Shown here piece by piece: positions 1 to 11,141 of a DNA stretch of 64,000 nt (positions within the stretch are counted from its first letter, which is position 1; every line of letters starts with the position of its first letter). Made by a program: the position numbers and the translations under genes. Below the pieces are notes generated by a model, which searched no databases, was not told the origin of the DNA, and was given only the letters and a program-made list of their open reading frames with translations. Source of the DNA: Rhipicephalus microplus (lineage: Eukaryota; Arthropoda; Arachnida; Ixodida; Ixodidae); assembly GCF_043290135.1 (NCBI RefSeq), contig NC_134701.1, positions 202,848,601-202,912,600 of the forward strand, read 5' to 3'.

Positions 1-560
1 GTTTTGCGTTCGCACGCATGACAAATAGTGAGCCATAGCGAGCTTCGTGTGCTGAGGCCGCATAATCATAACATCGTGAGAAGCTTCCCGGTGATTACAC
101 ACACAAAAAAACAGTTTAGTTTGTCGCCTACAAGCCCCCTTTCGTAGTCGTATGGGCCTTGGGTGGGTACGAAAAATTCACCCCCCTCCCGCAGCCCTTT
201 CAGCTGTTCACATGGCGATTCTTTAATAACCCGCACCTTCGCAAGATTGGACCCGCGCAGTGCGCAGATGTGAGGTAGAGATGATTGTTTAATGGCGCAT
301 CGCTCGCACAAACGCCAGCCTCGTGAATCATTCATTAATTGTGCGTCTATGATCGTATTCGGTGTTTTTTTTTTTCTAAATACAGCACTCGGGCTCAACA
401 GCCTAAATTTTGGCATATATTAGCGGCCACTATTATTTTTCCAATCTTAGCAATGTAGCAATAAGTAAGAGTAGATCAAATGACAAAGTCCCCAATTCTT
501 CTTTGAGTGCTACTTTATCACTCGTATAATTTTTAACCTACCGACTCATCTTCATCGATT
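1..560. other. Unassigned DNA, no gene recognised
   Basis: No repeat or gene family was recognised here. A 116-codon minus-strand frame (66-416) is open but resembles no family I know. It has no visible splice context, so I treat it as a chance frame. Confidence 0.5.
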
Positions 561-574
561 AATTTTCATAACTC
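561..574. repeat. Left TSD of the Ruka at 576
   Basis: AATTTTCATAACTC matches 815-828 (AATTTTCGTAACTC) at 13 of 14 positions on the other side of the SINE. Confidence 0.8.
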
Positions 575-575
575 G

Positions 576-814
576 CCCCGCCGCTGTGGTCTAGTGGCTA
601 AGCTACTCGGCTGCTGACCCGCAGGTCGCGGAATCGAATCCCGGCTGCGGTGGCTGCATTTCCAATGGAGAATGAAATGTTGTAGGCCCGTGTGCTCATA
701 TTTGGGTGCACGTAAAAAACTCCAGGTGGTCGAAATTTCCGGAGCCCTCCACTATGATGTCTATCATAATCATAAGATGGTTTTGGGACGTGAAACTCCA
801 CAGATCAATCAATC
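576..814 (+). mobile_element. Ruka-like tRNA-derived SINE, full length
   Basis: A tRNA-like head starts near 576. Its box-B-like element is at 631-641 (GAATCGAATCC against GGTTCGAATCC). The body carries the CCAGGTGGTCGAAATTTCCG motif and a conserved CCCTCCACTA block, and the tail is ATCA-type. Flanks form a 14-bp TSD (561-574 and 815-828) with one mismatch, which supports retroposition. Several body changes (GTAAAAAACTCC where most copies have GTTAAAGAACCCC) suggest moderate age. The family is established in ixodid ticks and depends on LINE enzymes. A short open frame on the opposite strand is not a gene. Confidence 0.88.
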
Positions 815-828
815 AATTTTCGTAACTC

Positions 829-3800
829 CTCTTTCCTGACATTATTTCTCATGTCGTATTGTTGGTGTCCTTGACAATTGTATATAGTGAAGTAGTGGTG
901 GTCCTTCAGTATTATTCTAAATGTTATCAAGTTTTCTATTTACCGAGCACGCAAGGAACAATGGTTGCAGAAACCTTTAGGTACTTTTGAGCGCAGTAAA
1001 CTCTCACACAATTGATACTGACATTTTTCTTCAGAGTACATTTGCTGCTGTCATGTGAAATAATGAGGTTACACGCAATCTAGAATAATATTTTGCCCAA
1101 GATGACATCGAATTGATGGGGCAAGAAGAGCGTACTGAGCCGGCAAATTCGCCGAGAGATGCTTCTGGTGTACGCCAGCTAGTAGAAAAGGGACATCTGC
1201 GAGGGAAATTTTGCTCACCCTGTTAAAGCACCCATGAGAGTAGAACAAAGAAGAAAAGAGAAGTGTCGGATACTAATGCGCCAAACGAAGGTCGCAGAAA
1301 CATTCTCATTCACTAGATCACCGTATTTCTCAGCGCAAGTTTCCACGTCTATGCGCTTTTGTGTTCTCGTTGTTTCCTGACCGTGTCTTCTCTTCGCGAA
1401 AGCATCGTCTCTTAAAGCGTCTCGTGGGAACAAGGCACGCTGTCAACGCTTAATGTTCCGTAGACGCAATTTGGGACCCTAAATGTATTTGCTCCTGCCC
1501 CGATCTCCTCTACCACGCCAGGAACCTGCATTTATTTTTCAGCTGTTTGTCTTACGTAACTCACAACTGCGTTGGCATGAAGGGAAAACATCGCTGGTGG
1601 GTTTCGGAAAATCGTGGTTGTACAGTGAGCGTCTTTTTCTTTGACTTTCCTCCTCTCTCGTTAATTGTCTCATTCGACAAGTAAGCTTTCGTACAACATG
1701 ACATACTACAGGGTTTTTTTTCTTTCTTCGCCATCTTCTCCCTGAATTCCTCAGAGACGGGGATATTAGGATGCATGGTCATGAGCAGCTTTGGCTGTAG
1801 GATAAAAATTTTACTACAGCCAGCCTCGTAACGCAATATAAGAGCTCAAAAACGTCCCTTTGCGCAGTTTCGGACTGATCTACGCTAGAAAAAGAGGGCT
1901 GTCTTTCGAAAAAGTATTAGAGTTGTTCTTTGAGCTAACTTGATTGTGGTATCCGAAAACATTTTAGCGGGACGTGACGGTGTTCATCCGAAAAGAAATG
2001 AATAACCTACTACAAACTCATCTGTAGTGACTGATTATTTTCTTGTATGAAAGAAGAAAAAACACTTGCGGCTTTTTCGCGTATTTTCATTTATGCTCCT
2101 TTGCAGGCAGGACATTTGGTTATACCATGCGATTCTGCAACTTCGCTATGTCCCACAGCATGTCCAGCTGTTTTTTTTTTTTGCATTGGTACTGCGCCTG
2201 ATGTAGTTTGCGCACCTTAATCTGCTTACGAATAGCTCAATACTTCAGTAACTATGACATGCGCAGCAGATTGTTGTTTTTTTCTTATTGTAGCAGCATT
2301 CATAACATTTGCGTGAGATGGAACAAGAATTCAGTATAATATTAATATATCAAGTGAGATAAAAACTCACCAATGCATAGTTTCGGCTTCGTTACAACGA
2401 AAAGCGAGATAACAGAATAGCTATAAGATTCAGCAAGAAACCGGTGAACACTTTTTCAAGCAACTTTTCAACAGCGGCACCGAAATGCCTACAGCGATGC
2501 GCTGACTTCGAACTTTCAAAAGATAGAATGCCCCAAATTGAGCGTACGCTTGCAGTTTCTTCTCTTTTCTCACTGCACTCTTTTTTCTTCATTTCTTTCT
2601 ATTTCTGCCTCACAACTTCTTTATCAGCTTCTGTGGTGTTTCTTCACAACAGAAGCAGCCTCAGTTTTGAGTGAAGGCTTTTTCACTTGGCTCAGGGAAA
2701 AAACTTTCAGAAAGCATGCGCACTCTCGCCGTGCGCTTAGATATTTGCCAACAAACTTCTCTTGAAGAGGAATGCTCACAGTTAAAAGTGACGGCTTAAA
2801 AAAATTCGGGAAAAGTATGTATATAGCTATTGAATGAAATTAATAAATGAATATATGTCTCCAAGCTGATTCTTAACCAATCCGAATCTGCACAGAAGGC
2901 ACGGCATCATGGTAAAGTATTGTACCAATTTCACTAACGTAGGTTCATAGTGTAAAAAAAAATTGAAAGATTAGCTTTCTCAATGGCACGCAGAGATGGC
3001 TGCAAACATGGTGAACAAAGTTTTGTGTTTACCCACCGGAACAAGCAGCCCTGATTGGAATCCTGTTTCGAGCACAGGCGCCGCTCCTACTGGCACTTCT
3101 GTTTGCCCGTGCCGGCTTACCAGAGACCGGCTGTCGGTGTGTGCGAACGCGCTGCTGTTCTGTCTGCTTTGTCTTCCCGTCATCCAAACAGTGTGTGCGC
3201 ATTCAACTTTCAAAACATAATGAAACAAAATAAGGAGCCCTCTCCTTCAACTCACTGTCGCATTCAAAGGAAAGAAACTCAAATACGGGATCCGAGAAAG
3301 CTATTTTCTAAACGAAATGCTTTCGTTCCAAAATAGTATAACAGAAGAGCAAAGCTCTGGAAACTCTATGTTTGTGTTATTTTTTCAGAATGATTGGCAT
3401 TGTTTTGGGTGAAGAATTAAGCCCTGCTTGTGCTACTGATGGTTTTTTTAGACACAATGCCGAACGATTTGTTTTCCCAGCCGTTGTAGGGAAGCGTGTG
3501 TTGTGGGTATACATCGTGGTTAGCGCTGTGGTCTGGGAACGCTTCGAGAAAAGCAGCCTTGGGGCATTCAATAATCACCCGTTAGCGGGAGTGTCTATCG
3601 CGTACTGTTTCAATTTGTTTGTCCTTCCTTTCAGTGGAAACTCTGTCTAGAATTTCTCACTGATCGCAGTGTCGTCCTTGGTTACACAGATTATTTGTAA
3701 GGGAGCGCAGATGCGCTACAATCGCAATTTTTCTCCCTACAAATGTAAACATCTTCTCTAGGATCTTCACTTGTGGTGAGAGTATACCAGCGTCGAAATA

Positions 3801-3886
3801 TTGTACAACAGAAGTCAAACAAATGGTTACTGCTGTTAGACAAAGATCACCTTGATAAGTTTTTTTTAAAGGAGTCGGTATTTTAA
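829..3886. other. Unassigned AT-rich DNA with no supported gene
   Basis: About 3 kb of mixed AT-rich sequence. Open frames at 1215-1433, 1561-1836, 2392-2674 and 2980-3336 overlap on opposite strands and match no family I recognise. 3372-3650 is a 92-codon frame, also unrecognised. I see no SINE, LINE or long microsatellite. Confidence 0.5.
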
Positions 3887-4570
3887 AGCGAAAGCTATTA
3901 TGAGATCACAACTCGGATTACGCGCAGTTGCCCGCCGCCGCCGCCGCCGCCGGTTTCCGTAACCACATCACGCGAAACTAGGAAAATAAACTTAGCACCA
4001 ACGACACAGTGAGGCTTCAACCCGGCTCCACTGGGTGCCAGCCCAGTACTATACCATGAAGCTACGCCGGTGCTTGTGACCTGATGGCAAACCTGCCTTA
4101 GGCAGAATTTATGTCGGAAAGGCAATCGCGTTAATACGACTTATAAAGAATTTTACAACAGCGAAAAAACAAACAGTCATTGCACAATGCAAATAGATTA
4201 ACGAGTGCGACGACAAATTTTCCAATTCATTACAAAAGCTTGTTTTTGTTTCCCTATTATTTGTAACGCATAAACATTTCAGACATATTTTCTCATCGTC
4301 GTCAGCCCTTGCATGAAGAATTGGCACAAAATTTCTTGAAAGTTTTCAGCGATACCACGCTTCCCAGAACAATGACAAAAATTATAATAGCGAATGCTGG
4401 CCTACTACCGAAAAAATTATTATTGATGCCCTAGTGGGTATCAAGCAAGTGTGCTTGCAGTAGTTACCTAATGTTTGTTTAGAAAAGGCTCTGAAAGGCC
4501 GCTCGTCTAGCTTTCGCTGTGACTGTTCTGCGCCTTCCGCGCAGGCCTGGTGTTTTTTCGCTGCAGCTCT
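3887..4570. repeat. Unnamed interspersed repeat with tRNA-like cassette, copy 1
   Basis: This segment aligns along its length with 29393-30475. It opens with AGCGAAAGCT (3887-3896) and has the inverted AGCTTTCGCT near its far end (4509-4518). Both copies then share a GC-rich stretch beginning TGTGAC and including GGCCTG. A (CCG)n run lies at 3933-3952. At 4018-4078 the minus strand reads as a tRNA-like cassette. Shared blocks include TTACAAAA near 4230, a TACTACGCTTC-like block near 4350, and GGCTCTGA near 4490. No coding capacity is visible, so it looks non-autonomous. Confidence 0.72.
4018..4078 (-). other. tRNA-like cassette inside repeat copy 1
   Basis: Read on the minus strand this gives GCGTAGCTTCATGGTATAG, a box-A-like element, then TGGGCTGGCACCCAG, and a degraded box-B-like GGGTTGAAGCC. 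A functional tRNA should have GGTTCRANYCC, so it is a relic or pol III promoter cassette rather than a tRNA gene. The partner copy (29775-29828) keeps a better box B, GGGTTCCAGTC. Confidence 0.5.
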
Positions 4571-4647
4571 CACGTTTAGGATTGCTATATGTGCGCGTAG
4601 TTTTTAAATGCAAAGCATTTCATAGCGAACTTCGGTGACTTTGCGCG

Positions 4648-4764
<117 letters not shown>

Positions 4765-4829
4765 AGCCACCTACGACTTTTAGCTCTCCTGGCCGTTTCG
4801 ATAATGGTATCGATACCAAACTTGGTATG

Positions 4830-4958
4830 GTACTCAGATTTGGGGGCACGTTAAAAAACCCTAGGTGGTCGAAATTTCCGGAGCCCTCCACTACAGCGTT
4901 TCTTATAATGATATAGTGGTTTTGGGAGGTTAAACTCCACAAATCAATCAATCAATCA
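4830..4958 (+). mobile_element. 5'-truncated Ruka with perfect TSDs
   Basis: Only the 3' part of Ruka is present, starting at TACTCAGATTTGGG and ending in an (ATCA)n tail. The tRNA head is absent. It is flanked by a perfect 15-bp duplication, ACCAAACTTGGTATG, at 4815-4829 and 4959-4973. The truncation therefore happened at or before insertion. The target lies in the satellite element. Confidence 0.88.
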
Positions 4959-5480
4959 ACCAAACTTGGTATGACATGACATGACTGTATGAAGAACATA
5001 TTTGACTAGTCATAAAATGAAAACATGACATGGATGTCATGATGAATATTGTGATTTACATTTCAAGGTCCTGCAGCTCTTGCGGTGGTTTCGTTCACAT
5101 GGCATGTTACAATACTGGCACGGTATGACATGATTGCATGGCGAACACAAGCGAGAGACCCTAACATGAAAATCTTGACATGCGTGTCACGAAACAACAT
5201 GACTACATGCCACGCTCATGATGCCCTCGCGGCCGTTTTGGTAGCGTCGCATATACCAAATTTGGTGTTACGGTACGTGAACGGATGACGAAGGTATGTG
5301 ACTGGTGCAAATATGATAATCGTGAGATGCGTGTCATGCAACAACAAGACTACATGCTACGCTCATGATTTGCTCACGGTCGTTTTAATAGATTCACATG
5401 TACTAAACTTGGTATTACGTGACGCGAATGGACGACATAGGTAAATGACACATACAATCATGGCAATCACGACACGCGTG

Positions 5481-5723
5481 CCCCGCCGTGGTGGTCTAGT
5501 GGCTAAGGTACTCGGCTGCTGACCCGCATGGCGCGGGTTCGAATCCCGGCTGCGGCGGCTGCATTTCCGATGGAGGCGGAAACGTTGTAGGCCTGTGTGC
5601 TCAGATTTGGGTGCACGTTAAAGAACCCCAGGTGGTCGAAATTTCCGGAGCCCTCCACTACGACGTCTCTCATAATCATGAAGTGGTTTTGGGACGTTAA
5701 ACCTCACATATCAATCAATCAAT
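5481..5723 (+). mobile_element. Ruka SINE, full length, with perfect TSDs
   Basis: A complete copy: the head starts CCCCGCCGTGGTGGTCTAGT, a perfect box B GGTTCGAATCC lies at 5536-5546, the body is intact and the tail is ATCA-type. CAATCACGACACGCGTG occurs on both sides (5464-5480 and 5724-5740). That is a 17-bp TSD, although its first bases merge with the tail. The element sits in a 147-bp satellite unit and is among the least diverged copies here, so it is probably relatively recent. Confidence 0.93.
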
Positions 5724-5924
5724 CAATCACGACACGCGTGTCATGTAACAACATGACTGCATACCAAACTCATGACGTGCTCGCGGTTGTTTCGCTAGCT
5801 TTACAATGCCTAAATTGGTATTACGTGAGGCCAATGAATGACGTAGGTGTGTGACAGGTGCAAGCATGATAATCATGAGATGCGTGTCGTGTGAGAACAT
5901 AACTACATGCCACAGTCAATGCCC

Positions 5925-6305
5925 CAATACATTTCGACGTGACGCGGTCTGCGTGCTCACCGGCGTTCATATCGTAGGGTCACGCCGGCGTTGCCACGCC
6001 CGACAACGGTACTGCCATATACTCGCAGCTGCGCGCCGTGCTTCATTGCTTTGACGCATGCGTGTTTCACTACGTCCGGCGTCCCTCCGTCACGAAAAGA
6101 AGGAGACGCAGTCTTGTCTGGGTAACGCATCGGCGCGAAATGCAGCATGTCGCATTTCATGCTGGTTGCCGTTGGGCCGTGCCGACGGACGCTGGTCGAG
6201 CCGGTCGCTCATGGCATCAGGCTATAAAGTGCTCGCGTTTCACGAACGTAGCGTCACTGTGCCCAGGGTGCGTGCGCGTAAACGCTACATTGGAGTTTAT
6301 TTGGC
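5925..6305. repeat. GC/CpG-rich block interrupting the satellite array
   Basis: About 380 bp of strongly CpG-rich sequence replaces the expected satellite sequence between CCACAGTCAATG and CATGATGCGCTCG. It holds overlapping open frames on both strands (5957-6160, 6038-6381), a usual by-product of high GC, and no motif I recognise. It could be an inserted element or a variant segment of the composite satellite. No clear TSD was found. Confidence 0.5.
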
Positions 6306-6760
6306 CCTTCATGATGCGCTCGTGACCATTTTGCTAGCTCTATATATACAAATTTTGGTGTTACGTGACGTCAATGGATGACGAAAGTATATAATTGGTG
6401 CAAACAAGATAATCCTGACACGCATGTTATGTAAGAACATGACAACATACCACGCTCATAGCGTGCTCGCGGTCATTTCGCTAGCTCCACATATAATAAA
6501 TTTGGTATCACGTGACATGAATACACATGAACGCAAACGACACATTGAAACATGATAATTATGACACAAAAGTCATGTACGGCATCATTTACCTCCACCT
6601 CGTAAAGTTGTGCTGATTTCGAAGCGACATATCAACCTTTCTCATTCGTGCTTCACATACCATCGATTCCCACTGTACGTAGAATCTGCCCATTTTTTTT
6701 AGGGTGGAAGCTTTTCAAAGCGGCATCTGTTCGTCCCTCGTATTATTGCGTAACATGTCT

Positions 6761-7194
6761 TACGCTTTGGCGTGCAAGGTGGTGCCAGTTGGAGACTTCT
6801 CCTGCGCGTTGTTGAAAAATATACAATTCGCAGCGTGCGCGTTAACTAAAAGCCGAATTTTCCTGTCTCTCATTCCCTATTAGCAGCCATTGGCATGTAC
6901 ATTGAGCACTACCTGACAAGAAAGGGTTGCTACGTTAAGCTCGCTGGGCGTAACCTCCTTGGTTTTAGAAATGTTTAGGGAGCGTTGGGCCGCAGTGCCA
7001 TGAATACAGTGAACTAGTGCATACCATGAACTCGAGGTCGTTAAAGGTGGGAAGTAGACACGAAGCGCAAGCCGTAAGAATTTGTGCGTGTGCCACCTCT
7101 CGTTTAATCTTGGAAATGTCCGCTGGATTGAGGTGCTTCTGCATGCGGAATATATTATGAAAAGATGCGAGATCATGGTACTTGGACTGTTGAC
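6761..7194. other. Unassigned DNA
   Basis: No gene or repeat was recognised. Minus-strand frames that start here run into the adjacent tetranucleotide array and are low-complexity artefacts. Confidence 0.5.
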
Positions 7195-7443
7195 TATATG
7201 GATGAACGGACACACAGACAGGCGCATGGACGGACGCACGGATGGCTGCACGAACAAATGGACGCATGGACGGGCATAGGGGCGAATACATGAACGAACT
7301 CAGGGACGGATGCACGAACAGACGCACGCACAAACGGGCGGATGGACGCATGGATGGTCACACAGATGGACGCATGGTTGGACAGAAGCAAGAACGAATG
7401 AACAGACGGATGCTTCGCCCCACTCTCCATCATTCACCCCGTG
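7195..7443 (+). repeat. Degenerate GGAC/GGAT/GAAC array with conserved right end
   Basis: A degenerate 4-bp-based array (GGACGGAC, GGATGG, GAACGAAC) runs to about 7405. It ends in CAGACGGATGCTTCGCC and then CATCATTCACCCCGTG (7426-7443). The same right border closes the foldback element at 51973-52320. The inverted left arm is missing here, so this looks like a half element. Long SVCPS- or RTDGR-type frames through it are repeat artefacts. Confidence 0.65.
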
Positions 7444-9387
7444 GAAGTGCTGTCATTTTTTATTTGTGAGACAGGTGTAGTACCTTTCATGCAATCACAA
7501 GGTGGTGGAGCGCAACTGTAATATAAGAATTATCTTTGACACGCCTATAGCTACACATTTTATGCTGTCGGAAAGTGTTTGTTTACTTGTAACCAAAACA
7601 TGCTCCTAATTGTTTTCGCTGGTGCCTCAGGTCTCTTTCACACGTTCAAATTTTACACCGACGTGACACACGCGATCTGAAGGCCTTTAACTTAGGGCTC
7701 TTTGACTTAACGGTAAAGTTCGAGGCTACACGGGTGGTGCCGAACGCCGCCAAGTCGGCCACCCATCTAGTCAACAGAGGACTCTAAAACCCTACACGAA
7801 TCCCGGTGTCCCTCGAACGACCGATATGAAAACAGTGCCAACGTGCTCTCCCGTTCACGGTGTGCTGGTACTCATGATTATGAACAATAAATCAAGCTAG
7901 GATATTTGACAAATAGTTTACTTGTGTTATAATATTTATAAAGCATTTTTTCTACTCTTAACTGCTGAATCACACATACTTTTGACAACAGTGACCTGTC
8001 TGTGTTATTCGAAGTATCTGGCTGCCTCATCAAGAGGTGCTAATGTTGACATAGTTCGTCTTCTAACGCATTTAAGAACTACGTAAGCATGTATAACAGT
8101 ACCTAAAGAAATTATTGAACAATTTCATCAATTATAAATTAACGTTTTGTGGTTTCGATCTCGCTAAATAGTATTTACTTCTCCATTACGTGAAATGATC
8201 TTTCACAACTGTCGCGTAAGAGTGTAACAACTTTTTGAATTGGGGGTAGTTGCGTTTTGATGCCGTTGACTAGAAGCCCTCTATCGAGTGGAGGAGATCA
8301 AAGGCTATTGCCTTAAAAGGTGCTACTATGGCACAACTGTGTGCTGTTTAGCATCGACACATTCATTGTTGCTATTCTTAACGTATGATTGTTCTATATG
8401 ACTTTTATCTTAACCCACAAATTTCACTGTAAAGCGTGCTTTGCCACTTATTTACTTATGTAGAGGCAAAAACAACTTCAAGAAAAAGCTTGTAAATAGC
8501 GGGAACAATTTTTGTAGTTCTTTTGTAAAACACTCCTTATAAGGCGTAGAATTGTTTATTATTACCAACAAGTTTAAACCAGAGCAAAATTTTGTGCAAC
8601 TGTTCTACCATAAATTACTTTTTAAATATATTGAAACAACATGTCCCGTGTCAATCAACATAGTTGTTCTCCTGGTAGTTTCAAACGAAATACTTATTTG
8701 AATTGACTATTCCACAAAAAGAAATTACGCACCGTTTACGTTTATATCTAGTGCATCAAATTTACGCCCACCAAAATTACTTACTGAAAATGGCGTCTTT
8801 AATCACTTGTTCGTCGGTTGTGGCCACCCCGTGCGCATTTTTGTGAAGGTGAAGAGGCTGAGTGAGCAAGAATTAGTGTAGACTTTTACATGAGGGTTCT
8901 GATTTTTGTCACATCTAGGCTCGTGGTTACATCAACTGGATTCTACTTTGCTTACGTTGGATTTTCTGGGAAGAGAAAATCAGAAAAATTACATCTTACT
9001 TCAATGGTGAGTCCTTCAAGCACCATTATTGTTTTGTTTCGTGTTTTAATTTTTATTTTATTTACTTCTTCCTCTTGTCACTTTTTTGCGTGACACCGAA
9101 CAGACACTTCAGTCAGTACATGAATATTAATACGTCAGATGTGCTGTACGCCAAAAGGGAAACAGATGCGACATCTCTGCGGAACGAATCGATATGTTTG
9201 CCTGGCAGGACAGTCAAGTTTTGCATGCTGCGGATGCAATGAACTAAACTAACAAATACAGAATATAATATAACAGACTACGCTAATTGAGTCAAAGATA
9301 AAGCCTCTCGTCATTTCACATCCATTCTTGCGATAAACGAGCACGAAGGCACATTGGTCAAATGGTAATATGCTGACAGGAACGAGA
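7444..9387. other. AT-rich unassigned DNA
   Basis: About 1.9 kb with no long open frame apart from a 67-codon hydrophobic one at 8890-9093, unrecognised. CACTGTAAAGCGTGCTTTGCC near 8428 matches the recurring motif at 36713. No other repeat was recognised. Confidence 0.45.
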
Positions 9388-9460
9388 GGGAGGGAGGGAG
9401 GATATAAAAAGGAAAGCCGGGGAGGCTAACCACGTGCTAGTGGCCAGTTTGCTAGCTTGC
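9388..9460 (+). repeat. Purine-rich GGTTAACC-type repeat, copy 1
   Basis: A GGGAGGGAGGGAGG purine run is followed by GGGGAGGCTAACCACGTGC and CCAGTTTGCTAGC. This matches the core shared with 15627-15765, 17036-17190 and 59563-59640 (AGGGAGGTTAACCA, then TTTGCTACCCTAC). It is the most diverged of the four clear copies. Confidence 0.55.
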
Positions 9461-10760
9461 ACTTATATAGCGAAATAATCACTAGAACGAAAAGATGAAT
9501 ACGCAAATTATAGCTGAATAAATAAGTTAGGATTGCAATTCCAGTGACGTAGAGAGGCCGGTTTATCACAAAAAGCCAAGTTAGTGCTTTCACGGCCTTT
9601 TTTGCGACGTGAAGTTGTTTCAGTGGTGTAGGATTCTTTCGGCAGAGGTCGGTCGCCTATGTTGTGAAAGTCCTTGCAAAGTAATTGTTTCTGTTCGCAA
9701 ACAGTGCAGGTTTCAATGGTGAGCAATACACGATTCTCGCGAATACACAAATACTCGACGAAGTTTCACCGAAAAGTCAATTTACGACGTTCCGAGACCA
9801 CTGCGGCCCTGTTGTTCGCATACAAGCATCATCCAGGGAGCCTTCTGTAGGTATATCGAGTTCAATGCTTGGCGTGCTTGCAAGTGATACTGACGACAGA
9901 CCGCGCGAAAGCCCTGGGACGATTAGAAAAAAAATTATTTCAATCTGAAAGCATCCCGACGCATTTCTGCGTCATATATGCCTAGCCGATACTACATCTT
10001 CCGTTTCCAGCCTGGGCCGGTCTGATGGTAATTTCTCGCGTTGATGACTTTTGCACAATTTATCAGCGATACTGTTCTGCATTAGGTCATACAGAATATG
10101 CCAAATGTTTATCAATCGCAGCAGTGTTCACAGGCACTGGTGTTTGTCGTTCCTATACAGAACGCACACGCATAAGCATTTGCGACACTTAGTCATAGTC
10201 TGCACAAAACGGTGCCATCACTTCAGAGAAGACTTGTTGAAATTCGTTGGTGTAAAGCTGGATCAAGGTGGTGCGACAGCGCATGCTTGAAGCAGAGCTC
10301 GCAAGAATGCTACGTGGTGAATAGGTGAGCGAGGATATTGTATAGTAGAGAATGTCATTGATTGTAGAAAGCCGCATTTAGAACTGGTGGTTTTATATTG
10401 GGACAAAATCACCGCTTCCCTTGGTTGTGCGAATTGAGATATGTCCCAATTTCAGGTGTAATAACCAATCGATCATAGTTAGGCAGGCTCATATTGGCTT
10501 TTATTGTTTCTTGTGTCTTGTACAACAAATAATTAAACAAATTGTGAAATTACAATTGGCTTACACATTAACAAACAAATCACTTTTGCTAATGAAATAA
10601 GCACTTCATATTCATTTGTTAGCATGATTTTCATGTGGCTACATCTTTTCAGTGGTGTTTTCTTCGTTTTTACCATGGCATACACTTATTTCTTGCAGAT
10701 GTGCGTAAATTCATAATTCATTTCGCAGTTCATCTTTTAGTCATCAATCAGAGCACGATC
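9461..10760. other. Unassigned DNA
   Basis: Overlapping short frames at 9508-9750, 9685-9948 and 10051-10377 lie on both strands and are unrecognised. There are no microsatellites and no SINE. Confidence 0.45.
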
Positions 10761-11141
10761 TCATCAATCATCAATTCGCGAGCCACTGCTATCCCTCTAT
10801 GCGCTTGCTGGTTCTCAACAAGCCTTACTACATTTTAGCGCAAGCCTTGTCGTGGCTCATAAATTTTCTGACAGCTCGTTCCAGTTATTGAGATAAATGA
10901 CCGCTAGCGAACCTAAAACCACAATTACGAAGCTAAATAAGGTGTTATGAGAAATGGAACATGTACCAAACTGTTGCACTAGTGAAGTATTAAAATGCGT
11001 CACAAAAACAATTACGGATATGTACATTGCGGCTCCTGGTGCACAAATTACACATACTTCACATGCCACGTTAGTGATAAGCTAATGGGCGTGCGGAAAC
11101 GGAGTTCTCAAGGTAGAAGAGTACTGGCAGAACACACAGCC
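10761..11141. repeat. Duplicated segment, first copy (A1 10761-10887, B1 11036-11141)
   Basis: A1 contains AGCCACTGCTATCCCTCT and GCGCAAGCCTTGTCGTGGCT. It recurs in the same orientation at 12694-12820. B1 (CTGGTGCACAAATTACACAT to the AACACACAGCC end) recurs inverted at 12832-12937, both 106 bp, with 97 matches by my count. About 148 bp of unmatched sequence separates A1 from B1. Confidence 0.85.

Larger units (their letters stand above)
4974..6590. repeat. Diverged tandem array, period about 147 bp
   Basis: Anchor motifs recur at about 5183, 5331, 5736 and 5882. After subtracting the Ruka at 5481-5723 with its TSD, spacing is 146-148 bp. Each unit carries a GCGTGTCATG-like block, ACTACATGCCACGCTCATGA, GTCGTTT.GCTAG, ACCAAATTTGGT and a GATGACGAAGGTATGTGA-like stretch. 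Further units follow at 6305-6590. Unit-to-unit divergence is substantial, so the array is old. Confidence 0.75.

Noticed and set aside
66..416. 116-codon minus-strand frame
   Set aside because: No recognisable domain, and no splice or promoter context. Such lengths occur by chance in this window.
5482..5560. tRNA gene candidate from box A and box B of Ruka
   Set aside because: It is the head of a SINE with body, tail and TSDs. The acceptor stem is not that of a functional tRNA and the same head recurs in many copies.
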